DNA of 7,270 bases from CAYUNA01 sp047629355 (GCA_047629355.1 JBLHWU010000285.1:1-7270); one strand, 5' to 3'; shown: positions 1 to 6,649, counted from the first letter of the stretch. A program made the numbers and translations. The notes: generated by a model not told the origin, from the sequence alone.

Positions 1-2476
1 CCGTCCTCGGTGCGGAAGGGATGATTCCAGGACCAGGATAGCCAGTTGCACGGCGGGTGAAATAGTTTTGATTGAGCAAATTATTCACGCCCGTTTCCAA
101 TTTTAAAAACTTGAATTTATAGGACAAGGACAAATCCATAATTTGATAACTTGGAATCGCGCCAATGATGCCGCTTTGATTGTCATTTGGGTTTTGTGGT
201 GCATTGGACGCATCCGTAAATTGCTCTGACAAATAGGTAAATTGTAGAGAACTCATCAGGTTTTTGTAACCAAAATTCACACCCGTTTTCAAATTCACCA
301 ATGGAATAAATTCTACTTTATTCCCTTCGACACCTGGCGTTCCTGATTGATAGTATTTGGAATCCGTGAGGGAGAGATTGACGAAATAATTCAATCGAGT
401 AAAACGCTTTTCTTTCAAATTGGGTCGTAAAATGTTCCAATCAAAAAAACTCTCTAAACCGTAAATAAATGCACTACCAATATTGCCTCGAAAACGAACG
501 ACTCTACCCGTTTCAACCAATTCTCCTTCGGCATTGATTCGTGTTTCAGGTTTTAAAACTTCGCCTAAACGATTGTCGTACAATAAGCCAAATACGTTGA
601 CGTCGTAATTTATTTTTTTAAAATTTCCACGCAAGCCGAGGTCAGTTGTAAAACCTTTTTCATCCGAAATATTCGGGTCAACTTGAAATGAAGGATTCAC
701 GATTCGAATGTCTGAAAAGGTAACAGAACGGTAATTTTGCGAGCAATTAAAATAGGTTTCAAGCGAGTCCATCGGTTTAAAACTTGCACCAATTCCTGCT
801 AAAAATAAATTTCTCGAAAGCGTTCGATTGTCTTCAAAAACTTCATTTTGGATAGGATTCCCTGCCAAATCAAAGTCAATTCGTCTAAAATCGCCTTCAC
901 TTTGAGTTTTTATATATTCAAACCGCAAACCTGGCGTTATCGAGAATTTATCCGTTAAATATAAAATATGCTCTCCAAATACGGCCACATTTAAATTTGG
1001 AAAAGTAAAGTCAGACTGATTTGGGTAATTTGGAAATTTCTCATTTTGTAAAGAAAAATCAGCATCTGCGCCATTGCTTCCTGCCCCTTGAAGTCCAGTA
1101 TTGTTTGATTTATAAAATTTTGAACCCAATAAAAGAATGGCAGATTTCTCTTTTAAATTGTAGCGATGCAGCACTCGTAATTCAGCGCCTCCATTTTGAA
1201 AAGTACCGGCTATTAAATCTCGCGGTGCAATTAATACGTCATTTTGTGAAACCCGATTGGTCCGAAAACCAACCGCTTTTCGACTCGCATCCAAGCCAAA
1301 TAATTGCAGTGACAAATCGGTATTTTCCGAAAATTCATGTTCCAATCTCGCTGAAAATAAATGCCAATCTACTTCGAACCAATTCCGCGTCCGATTGCTA
1401 AAATTAGGGTTTTCATAAAACTGCGCGTCCGTCAAGCCACCTGCTTGTTGTGCTAAATATTTGAGTGAGGTAAATTCAAAATTTATGGTTGTTTTTGGAG
1501 ACAATTCATATCCAACATGTGCGAAGAAATTTTTAGAATCAAAACCCGAATTAGGTCGAAAACCTTCTCCTCTTTTATAATTAAAATAGGTGTAATAACT
1601 CAACTTCCCAACAGTCCCCGATAAGGAATTGAAGGAGGTAAATAGGCTATTTGAACCCACCGTTTGACGCGAAGTCACCCTAACTTTTTTGTTAGAAATA
1701 GGCTTTTTAAAAATGAAATTCACCAATCCACCAAACTGCGTCCCATATTGTAAAGAGGCCGCACCACGAATCACCTGAATCTCTTGCAACGCCTCCGCCG
1801 GTGGACTATAATAACTCTCTGGATAACCCAACACATCCGCACTGATGTCGTACCCATTTTGTCGGGTATTGAAACTTGCCGAACGATTCGGGTCAAGTCC
1901 GCGACCACCAATGTTCAGTTGCAGTCCTGCATCGTTGGATTCGTAGATATTGAGTCCTACAATTTGGCTATAAATTTGACGGGCATTATTCGCAGCAGCA
2001 TTGATAGTCAATTGGTCTAGTAGTATTACTTCGGTCTTTTTTCCTGCATAAATGGCTGTACCTTCGACCGCTTTTAAACGCTTTAATCCATAGTTCTTTT
2101 CGGCTTGTTCTTTGACGACAACTTCTGATAAATTTATGGATAAAGACGATAATTTTAAGTCCATTTGGACATTTTTATCTTCGATTTCCACCGTTCTTGA
2201 TTCATTGGTAAAACCAACCGATAACGTCGTTAAATCATAACTCCCATTAGGTAAATTTTCAAAAATAAAGTTACCCCTTTTATCAGAAAATGCGCTTTTT
2301 TGGAGATTGATGAGGTAGACTTCGACTTTGTTGAGCGGATTATTTTTATCGGCGTTGGTGATGGTTCCGGAAAAAGAGAATTGGGCAGTGATTGAAATTG
2401 TCAAAAAGAAAAATAGTCCAAAAGAAAGTAGCGTTCTCTTGAATGGAATATGGCTAAAAAATGTAGTAATTTTCAT
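1..2476 (-). CDS. FecA-like TonB-dependent outer-membrane receptor (3' end cut by window edge)
   Basis: Reading from the ATG at 2476 gives an uninterrupted frame of 825 codons to the window edge with no stop. It starts with a signal peptide (about residues 1-31, hydrophobic core LLSFGLFFFL, likely cleavage after ITA). A carboxypeptidase-regulatory-like domain follows (about 33-112, with SDKRGNFIFENLPNGSY), then a plug (about 137-260) with VEGTAIYAGKKTEV, NIGGRGLDPNRS and QVIRGAASLQYGTQFGG, then a 22-strand-type beta-barrel. The last visible residues, TRRATGYPGPGIIPSAPRT, are the usual penultimate segment of this family, so only about ten residues with the terminal aromatic strand should be missing. 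The EGTAIYAGKK and TRRATGYPGPGI signatures are those of FecA-like COG4772 receptors, which import ferric chelates with TonB-ExbBD energy. The actual ligand cannot be read from the sequence. It is the last visible gene of the operon, 80 bp after the VKGC homologue. No strong ribosome site is visible; the leader is A/T-rich. Confidence 0.93.
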   Translation of the reverse strand, partial: MKITTFFSHIPFKRTLLSFGLFFFLTISITAQFSFSGTITNADKNNPLNKVEVYLINLQKSAFSDKRGNFIFENLPNGSYDLTTLSVGFTNESRTVEIEDKNVQMDLKLSSLSINLSEVVVKEQAEKNYGLKRLKAVEGTAIYAGKKTEVILLDQLTINAAANNARQIYSQIVGLNIYESNDAGLQLNIGGRGLDPNRSASFNTRQNGYDISADVLGYPESYYSPPAEALQEIQVIRGAASLQYGTQFGGLVNFIFKKPISNKKVRVTSRQTVGSNSLFTSFNSLSGTVGKLSYYTYFNYKRGEGFRPNSGFDSKNFFAHVGYELSPKTTINFEFTSLKYLAQQAGGLTDAQFYENPNFSNRTRNWFEVDWHLFSARLEHEFSENTDLSLQLFGLDASRKAVGFRTNRVSQNDVLIAPRDLIAGTFQNGGAELRVLHRYNLKEKSAILLLGSKFYKSNNTGLQGAGSNGADADFSLQNEKFPNYPNQSDFTFPNLNVAVFGEHILYLTDKFSITPGLRFEYIKTQSEGDFRRIDFDLAGNPIQNEVFEDNRTLSRNLFLAGIGASFKPMDSLETYFNCSQNYRSVTFSDIRIVNPSFQVDPNISDEKGFTTDLGLRGNFKKINYDVNVFGLLYDNRLGEVLKPETRINAEGELVETGRVVRFRGNIGSAFIYGLESFFDWNILRPNLKEKRFTRLNYFVNLSLTDSKYYQSGTPGVEGNKVEFIPLVNLKTGVNFGYKNLMSSLQFTYLSEQFTDASNAPQNPNDNQSGIIGAIPSYQIMDLSLSYKFKFLKLETGVNNLLNQNYFTRRATGYPGPGIIPSAPRT

Positions 2477-2492
2477 AAAAATAATATTCAGA

Positions 2493-2546
2493 TAACGCGG
2501 ATTAGAAATCCGACGAGACCACTTCTCGGATTGGAAATCCGAGTTA
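2493..2546. repeat. Double-hairpin palindromic element between VKGC homologue and receptor
   Basis: Two hairpins sit side by side: CGGATT-aga-AATCCG (2498-2512, 6-bp stem) and CTCGGATT-gga-AATCCGAG (2525-2543, perfect 8-bp stem). The outer flanks TAACGCGGATT (2493-2503) and AATCCGAGTTA (2536-2546) are inverted copies matching 10 of 11, so the whole unit can also fold as one long dyad. It fills most of the 80-bp gap between the two genes. No T-run follows on the minus strand, so it does not look like a simple terminator. A REP/BIME-type dispersed element or an RNA-processing/stability hairpin fits better. Only one copy is visible, so dispersal is inferred. Confidence 0.6.
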
Positions 2547-2556
2547 CTTATGTGGG

Positions 2557-3945
2557 TCAAAATCCCCAAATCTCCTCTCCAAACGGTAATATCCAACTTT
2601 TCTCCGCAAAAGAGGGTTCGATTTTTGTCAAATCTACCGTCGAGTCAATAAAAGGTCGGCTGGTACGTCCATTCAGTGCCACATAACTCTCGACATATAT
2701 CTCTGGATTTTTGATATCCCATTGCTGATAATATCGTTCCAAAAAGTGTGCATATTCCAAGATGAAATCAGGCTGCGTCGCCATTTGCTTTTCTTGTAAA
2801 GGGTTTAAAAAGTTACCATTATTGACATAAAAACGCTTGCCTGTTTCGGGGTCAACGATTTTAAAATTGGTGTAGCCTGCTTTCTCCATCAACATCACGC
2901 GCCACGAGAAACGGTAGCCTTGTTCTGTCCAAAACAATTCATTTTTGTACAATAAATGTCGGAATGGAAGAAAGAGTTGAAGAAGGAAAAAAACGACTAA
3001 AACAGAAGCAAATAGTTGCTGCTTTTTACTTTCAAAAACCAATGATTTCCCATTGTCAAACACCTCTTTTTTTATCCTCAAAACCTTTGCAAATAAGCCT
3101 AAAATCCATTGATGCACATGTCCATCTAAAAATATCACCGCACTAAAAACCATCACTATTGGAAATATCCCAATCGGAAACAACACCCACGTTAGCCAGT
3201 GAAAAATAACGACCAAAAAGAAACCGAACCATCGCGTCCGAGGATGCAATAAAATGAACGGAATTGTCAAATCATATAACGCACCTGACCAACTAAAAAA
3301 GTAGTGCATCCACTTCTGTTGAAATAAATCGCCGAGTAACGGAATGTCATATTTTGCCGTTAGCCAGATTTTCAACGGCATCGCTTCCATCAACCAATCG
3401 GAATTTAATTTGGCTAATCCCGCATAAAAATAGACGATACACAACATTAATTTGACGGACCAGGTCGTCCATTGGGGAATATATTGAAATCGTTTTTTTA
3501 TATTTTTATACGCATCTACAGAAAAGTAAGCGTTGGCAGGTAGAAAAATCAACAAAAAACAAAGCAGACTGACAAAATAATAATGATTAAGGTAATTGGT
3601 TTTATCCATCAATTCAATATAGGTAAAACTAAAAAACAGCGTCAAAATCGCCATTCGATAATGCCAACCAATCATCACCAAAATAGCAGAAATGGAACAA
3701 ATGCCAAACAATAAATACGTCCATTCGCCCCAAGGTTTCACCCATTCAAAACCATAATAGGAAAAGAAAAACGTTGGTTCGATATACAATTTTTCAATCC
3801 AGCCATACGCCCAGAAGCGCACCATGCTACAGAAAATTAATAGCCCAAAAAAAATACGGAATACCGCGAGGGACGCAGCTTCCGTTGGCTTTGTCATTCC
3901 GACTGAAGTCGAGGAATCTGGATTGAATCTATTTGATGATTTCAT
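2557..3945 (-). CDS. HTTM / vitamin K-dependent gamma-glutamyl carboxylase (VKGC) family membrane protein
   Basis: A 462-residue polytopic membrane protein with about eight or nine hydrophobic segments between residues 24 and 327, followed by a soluble C-terminal domain. Compared from memory with human GGCX, the order of motifs is conserved: DKTNYLNHYY (114-123), VYFYAGLAKLNSDW (171-184), ALYDLTIPF (222-230), FHWLTWVLFPIGIF (248-261), GYRFSWRVMLMEK (343-355), then DPETGKRFYVNNGNFL and IYVESYVALN, ending near SWILPF. His121 and Lys179 sit where human His160 and the catalytic base Lys218 lie. Animal enzymes use reduced vitamin K, O2 and CO2 to carboxylate Glu; here menaquinone could serve. Activity and substrate are unknown. 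The gene is 78 bp downstream of imelysin. The ATG at 3945 has AAGGA upstream, but residues 9-19 (PDSSTSVGMTK) are translated REP-like DNA. Met17 (3897) is an alternative start and gives the usual family N-terminus (KPTEAASLAVFRI). Confidence 0.9.
   Translation of the reverse strand: MKSSNRFNPDSSTSVGMTKPTEAASLAVFRIFFGLLIFCSMVRFWAYGWIEKLYIEPTFFFSYYGFEWVKPWGEWTYLLFGICSISAILVMIGWHYRMAILTLFFSFTYIELMDKTNYLNHYYFVSLLCFLLIFLPANAYFSVDAYKNIKKRFQYIPQWTTWSVKLMLCIVYFYAGLAKLNSDWLMEAMPLKIWLTAKYDIPLLGDLFQQKWMHYFFSWSGALYDLTIPFILLHPRTRWFGFFLVVIFHWLTWVLFPIGIFPIVMVFSAVIFLDGHVHQWILGLFAKVLRIKKEVFDNGKSLVFESKKQQLFASVLVVFFLLQLFLPFRHLLYKNELFWTEQGYRFSWRVMLMEKAGYTNFKIVDPETGKRFYVNNGNFLNPLQEKQMATQPDFILEYAHFLERYYQQWDIKNPEIYVESYVALNGRTSRPFIDSTVDLTKIEPSFAEKSWILPFGEEIWGF
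3890..3920 (+). repeat. REP-like dispersed repeat, copy A (inside VKGC reading frame)
   Basis: A 31-bp unit beginning TTTGTCATTCCGACTGAAGT and ending GAGGAATCTG. It matches the inverted copy at 3968-3998 at 28 of 31 positions and shares its core with a third copy at 6833-6858. The unit can fold on itself: ATTCC pairs with GGAAT and GACT with AGTC, with a 2-nt bulge, a shape typical of REP palindromes. It lies within codons 9-19 of the annotated VKGC gene, where it encodes PDSSTSVGMTK. Confidence 0.75.
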
Positions 3946-3967
3946 TTTCCTTTTTTAACTATACAGG

Positions 3968-4020
3968 CAGATTACTCCACTTCGGTCGGAATGACAAAAG
4001 GATGCTCGGAATGACAAAAG
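3968..4020 (-). repeat. REP-like dispersed repeat, copy B plus partial direct duplication
   Basis: Positions 3968-3998 are the inverted partner of copy A. A further partial unit follows immediately: CGGAATGACAAAAG occurs at 3987-4000 and again, identically, at 4007-4020. The duplicated end abuts the imelysin stop codon (4024-4026). Together with copy A it encloses a 47-bp spacer holding the VKGC start codon and its ribosome-binding region. Nothing else is visible in the 78-bp gap between the two genes, so the repeat accounts for nearly all of it. Confidence 0.75.
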
Positions 4021-4023
4021 AAA

Positions 4024-5136
4024 TCAATCCCCATCCGAATCCACAAAGTCTACACTGATATTAAATGCTTGCAACATATCGACTTTCAAATTCACGACAT
4101 TCAACTGCAATTGGTCGTAAGCTTCCAACATTTTCACATTATCTGTTTCCACTTGTTCCGCAAAACTATCATTCAATTTAATAGCTGCTGTTCGAGCAGA
4201 GTCAAATTGCTGATTGATATAATTCTTCAAATTCGTTCCTCCTTTTTCAACGGCCAAATAGTCCAAATAAGAAGCCATCCCTTCGCCTGTAGTTGTACTC
4301 TTAAAATGTTGTCCGTTGAAGAAGTTTTGCATGGCATCCAAACCTTCCAAAAACAACATTTTAGATATATCTTTTTTATAAAAGCCCTCTACTCTATTTC
4401 TTAAAACATCACCAGAAAAAACGCCTGCTGGAATACCAATCTTACCCGCTCGTAGATGTTTTTCATAATAAAAGATATAATCGTTGGTCATTTTATCGAC
4501 AGAAGCGAGCGCAGAATTTCCACTATTTTCTACGAAAGTAGCACGATATTCTGTCGTCCAATCTTCTAAAACTGCATCAACCAACTGGTCAATTCGAGTC
4601 GTCAAATTAGTAATATATTGCAAATATTTACCCGCATTGCTATCAGAATTGTAAAACTCAATAATCGCCATTTCATCCTGATGAATGCCGAATAAAAGAT
4701 AATCTAAAGCTGGAAATCCTTGCTTAGAGATTTCTGATGGCAACTCCAGATTATAGCTTTCTGACATCACATTAGCGGTCAAACTATCTACATCTGTTGG
4801 ATAAATATTCAAGTTATTTTGCAAGCGTAATTCTTCCGCTTTTCCAATTTCAAACATGGCCACATTTTGCCAAACTACATAAGCTGATTGCCATGCATTT
4901 CTCAAATTATCCAAATTTATTCCATCTGGGTTTTCTTTAAAATCAGCACCTGCAAGACGCAACACTTCCGTCTCCGTTGCTAAGTTTTCGTAGCCTGGAA
5001 TAATGATATTGTCTGCCCAATTTGCCAACATTGCCTGTCGATCAAAATTGTCTGCATTGCCAGATTCACCCATGTTGTCATCACTTTGACAAGCGAAAAT
5101 TGAGGTAACGAAAAGGAGAATAATTAATTTTTTCAT
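4024..5136 (-). CDS. Imelysin-family (COG3489-type, M75) exported lipoprotein
   Basis: A 370-residue lipoprotein. MKKLIILLFVTSIFAC is a type II signal sequence with lipobox Cys16, followed by QSDDN, an acidic run like the Bacteroidota surface-export signal. Imelysin hallmarks are AWQSAYVVWQ (81-90), QGFPALDYLLFG (139-150), YYEKHLRAGKIGIPAG (223-238) and the C-terminal VDFVDSDGD. Family members are all-helical periplasmic or surface proteins tied to iron uptake (IrpA, EfeO M75 domain); some were described as insulin-cleaving peptidases. The canonical GxHxxE metal motif is altered here to GFPALD (140-145), with Pro for His and Asp for Glu, so peptidase or His-based metal chemistry at that site is unlikely. 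It probably acts as a binding or delivery partner for the receptor encoded two genes downstream. It starts 96 bp after DUF4856, and no separate promoter consensus is visible in that gap. The start is fixed by the signal peptide. Confidence 0.92.
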   Translation of the reverse strand: MKKLIILLFVTSIFACQSDDNMGESGNADNFDRQAMLANWADNIIIPGYENLATETEVLRLAGADFKENPDGINLDNLRNAWQSAYVVWQNVAMFEIGKAEELRLQNNLNIYPTDVDSLTANVMSESYNLELPSEISKQGFPALDYLLFGIHQDEMAIIEFYNSDSNAGKYLQYITNLTTRIDQLVDAVLEDWTTEYRATFVENSGNSALASVDKMTNDYIFYYEKHLRAGKIGIPAGVFSGDVLRNRVEGFYKKDISKMLFLEGLDAMQNFFNGQHFKSTTTGEGMASYLDYLAVEKGGTNLKNYINQQFDSARTAAIKLNDSFAEQVETDNVKMLEAYDQLQLNVVNLKVDMLQAFNISVDFVDSDGD

Positions 5137-5155
5137 AACTATATTTTTCTAAGAA

Positions 5156-5190
5156 AACCAATAGTGTTACGGATTGCAACACTATTGGTT
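5156..5190 (-). terminator. Perfect 13-bp hairpin upstream of imelysin, terminator/attenuator-like
   Basis: AACCAATAGTGTT (5156-5168) and AACACTATTGGTT (5178-5190) are perfect inverted repeats around a 9-nt loop. In the minus-strand direction the stem runs into TTTTCTT, a moderate U-tract. It lies 20 nt before the imelysin start and after a weaker hairpin that follows DUF4856. It could terminate part of the DUF4856 transcript so that downstream genes are made at a lower level, or protect RNA ends after processing. An operator dyad is a less likely reading. Confidence 0.6.
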
Positions 5191-5195
5191 ATATT

Positions 5196-5219
5196 AAAAA
5201 GGAAGGCTTAAATCAAGCC
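5196..5219 (-). terminator. Weak intrinsic terminator after DUF4856
   Basis: On the minus strand, 14 nt after the DUF4856 stop codon, GGCTT-gattt-AAGCC is followed by TTCCTTTTT. The 5-bp stem is short, but the T-rich tail is in the right place. With the stronger hairpin just downstream (5156-5190) it makes a tandem terminator-like arrangement in the 96-bp DUF4856-imelysin gap. Confidence 0.5.
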
Positions 5220-5232
5220 CATTAACTAAATT

Positions 5233-6456
5233 TTATAATGCCTGTTCAACTGTAAAATCAAATTTTGCAGCAATTGCATCAGAAACAGCATCCAGAATCG
5301 CAGGAGTTACATCCCACAAACCAGCTGGTCCGTCTACTAAATCATTCAAAAAACCATCAACTTCTGCTTTTGTAAAATAAGCAGCATCAGAATTCGGCTG
5401 ACGTGTGAATTGCAAACTGAATATAAAGCCCAAACCTTCCGATAAATCGTGGAAAGCAGTACCTTGATTATTCACTGCCAAAGCTGACTTGCCCGCTTGT
5501 AAATAATATACTGCCCGAACACCAATAATCGTAGAAATGTTTTTCCTAATAATCCCTGCCTGCTCATTTCTTTCTTCATAGTCACCTACCACAATCGCCG
5601 CACGACCCAATTTGAACGCATCATAAATATCGGCTGCGATACTCATAAAGTCATCATCAGATGATACTCGACCAGTATATTTATTCAAGAAGCTATCATC
5701 CTCTCCGATCGTAGCGTTCGGGTTGGTCAAATCCGCAGCAGTACCATAAATATAGCCGTATGCTTCATCCCACTTATGCTCCATATTGGTGTAAGACTTA
5801 CCGTCTGCAACCGTACCAGCGTCGTTGTCTGCTACATTAGTTCCAGCATCCAATACCGCAGGACTCAAATAATTATTCAACATTTGGTCAGCCACCAATG
5901 CACCAATTAAGCCTTTAACGACAAACTGGTTGTATTCAATTCCAAATTCGTTAACGTATCTAGTGCTGTTACCGTCCGCAATTTGCCCCGGTACGCCAGG
6001 CGATGCCAAGACATTTTGAGCTGAAAATACATCAGTTGCTTGCAAAGAAATATAGCCTCCAAGTGTATTTTTGATAGCCGTTGCATCGGCTGTATTTGCA
6101 GAAAATAAATCATTAGAAGCCGCTACTTTTGAGCGAATACTTTTCGTTGATTCATTCAATGTAGTTGTTGAAAATGGGTTAGCATCTTCACCCGCTGCCG
6201 TTTCGTTGGCATACATTTCCAATAAAGTCGCTTCTGTTTTGCTAAAATCAAGCAGCCCTGAAGCCAACTCTTCTGCCATTAAAAGTCGGGTCGTTTGACC
6301 GCTAAAAGATACAGTAGGCTGTCCGTCACGGGTAAAACTGTAAGTTGCTGGCACTTCAATATTCGGTCCTGCATTGTCATCGTCACTACAAGAAACGACA
6401 GAGAATAAAGAGAGCAGGCAAAATGTTTTTAGCGTATTTTTTAAAATAAAATTCAT
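5233..6456 (-). CDS. DUF4856 domain lipoprotein, first gene of the operon
   Basis: A 407-residue lipoprotein. The frame is open to a farther ATG at 6528, but the ATG at 6456 is chosen because it directly begins the signal sequence MNFILKNTLKTFCLLSLFSVVSC (lipobox Cys23). The 24 codons before it lie across the promoter's -7 element. SDDDN follows the Cys and resembles the SDD-type lipoprotein export signal of Bacteroidota, suggesting display on the cell surface. The mature part fits DUF4856: YSFTRDGQPTVSFSGQTTRL (39-58), the NMEHKWDEAYGYIYG helix (224-238), SIAADIYDAFKLGRAAIV (272-289), the HDLSEGLGFIFSLQ helix (336-349) and a C-terminal LWDVTP segment. Both helices hold HxxxE (227/231, 336/340), possible metal ligands by inference. 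Function is unknown; the family recurs next to imelysin and TonB receptor genes, implying a shared uptake role. It is nearest the promoter, and terminator-like hairpins follow it, so it may be the most abundant product. Confidence 0.88.
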   Translation of the reverse strand: MNFILKNTLKTFCLLSLFSVVSCSDDDNAGPNIEVPATYSFTRDGQPTVSFSGQTTRLLMAEELASGLLDFSKTEATLLEMYANETAAGEDANPFSTTTLNESTKSIRSKVAASNDLFSANTADATAIKNTLGGYISLQATDVFSAQNVLASPGVPGQIADGNSTRYVNEFGIEYNQFVVKGLIGALVADQMLNNYLSPAVLDAGTNVADNDAGTVADGKSYTNMEHKWDEAYGYIYGTAADLTNPNATIGEDDSFLNKYTGRVSSDDDFMSIAADIYDAFKLGRAAIVVGDYEERNEQAGIIRKNISTIIGVRAVYYLQAGKSALAVNNQGTAFHDLSEGLGFIFSLQFTRQPNSDAAYFTKAEVDGFLNDLVDGPAGLWDVTPAILDAVSDAIAAKFDFTVEQAL

Positions 6457-6517
6457 TGTTTTTTCTTTTTTACTATTACTAAATGGATTTAGTCTAAATA
6501 AGTTTTCAATTCTGGCG

Positions 6518-6548
6518 CAAATGTACAACGCAACGCAAGAAAATCCAA
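6518..6548 (-). promoter_or_regulatory. Bacteroidota-type promoter of the DUF4856 operon
   Basis: On the minus strand TACATTTG (6525-6518) matches the -7 consensus TAnnTTTG exactly. TTGG (6548-6545) stands at the -33 position with a 19-nt spacer. Transcription would start near 6511, giving a 5' leader of about 55 nt that is A-rich just before the ATG at 6456. No other TAnnTTTG site was noticed in the gaps within the operon, which supports a single transcript. Confidence 0.7.
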
Positions 6549-6572
6549 TACCCTTTTTTGTGAAATTTAAAA

Positions 6573-6588
6573 TACCTAACGTTAGGTA
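6573..6588. promoter_or_regulatory. Perfect 16-bp palindrome, candidate repressor operator
   Basis: TACCTAACGTTAGGTA is a perfect dyad with no loop. It lies 25 bp upstream of the -33 element of the DUF4856 promoter and about 54 bp before a plus-strand TAnnTTTG site, so it sits between two divergent promoter-like sites. The size and symmetry resemble operators of TetR-type dimeric repressors, but no regulator gene is in the window. A loop-free stem with no strong T-tract makes a terminator unlikely. Confidence 0.5.
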
Positions 6589-6601
6589 GTGAGTAGTGAA
6601 A

Positions 6602-6625
6602 AATTAAGAATGGACAATTAAGAAT
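6602..6625. repeat. Short direct repeat AATTAAGAAT x2
   Basis: AATTAAGAAT occurs at 6602-6611 and at 6616-6625, separated by GGAC. Such AT-rich tandem units are common filler in Bacteroidota intergenic DNA. It adjoins the 16-bp palindrome and could affect spacing between the two promoter-like sites, but no role is shown. Confidence 0.45.
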
Positions 6626-6641
6626 TAGTAGCGGAGAGTTT

Positions 6642-6649
6642 TACATTTG
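6642..6649 (+). promoter_or_regulatory. Plus-strand TAnnTTTG promoter-like site
   Basis: TACATTTG is identical to the -7 element of the operon promoter but faces the other way. The -33 region (TTAAG near 6618-6622) is weak. A start near 6656 would place an ATG at 6668 about 12 nt downstream. This fits the former promoter of a divergent gene that is now damaged. Confidence 0.35.

Noticed and set aside
1021..1401. 126-codon plus-strand frame
   Set aside because: It lies antisense within the continuous TonB receptor frame and has no recognisable protein features.
1..2476. Frameshift in the receptor
   Set aside because: Reading from the start ATG stays in one frame to the C-terminal TRRATGYPGPGI signature. 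The missing stop is due to the window edge.
2450..2686. Plus-strand frame across the receptor start and VKGC end
   Set aside because: It overlaps two minus-strand genes and the palindromic repeat, and reads low-complexity translated repeat.
3890..4020. CRISPR-like array
   Set aside because: There are only two inverted units and a short duplication, with no regular spacers and no cas gene.
4069..4404. 111-codon plus-strand frame opposite imelysin
   Set aside because: It is an antisense shadow of a well-supported gene; the residues show no domain or signal.
6457..6528. Extended DUF4856 start at 6528 (24 extra codons)
   Set aside because: The extension runs through the -7 promoter element and places charged residues before a clear lipoprotein signal sequence. 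The ATG at 6456 gives a standard lipobox distance.
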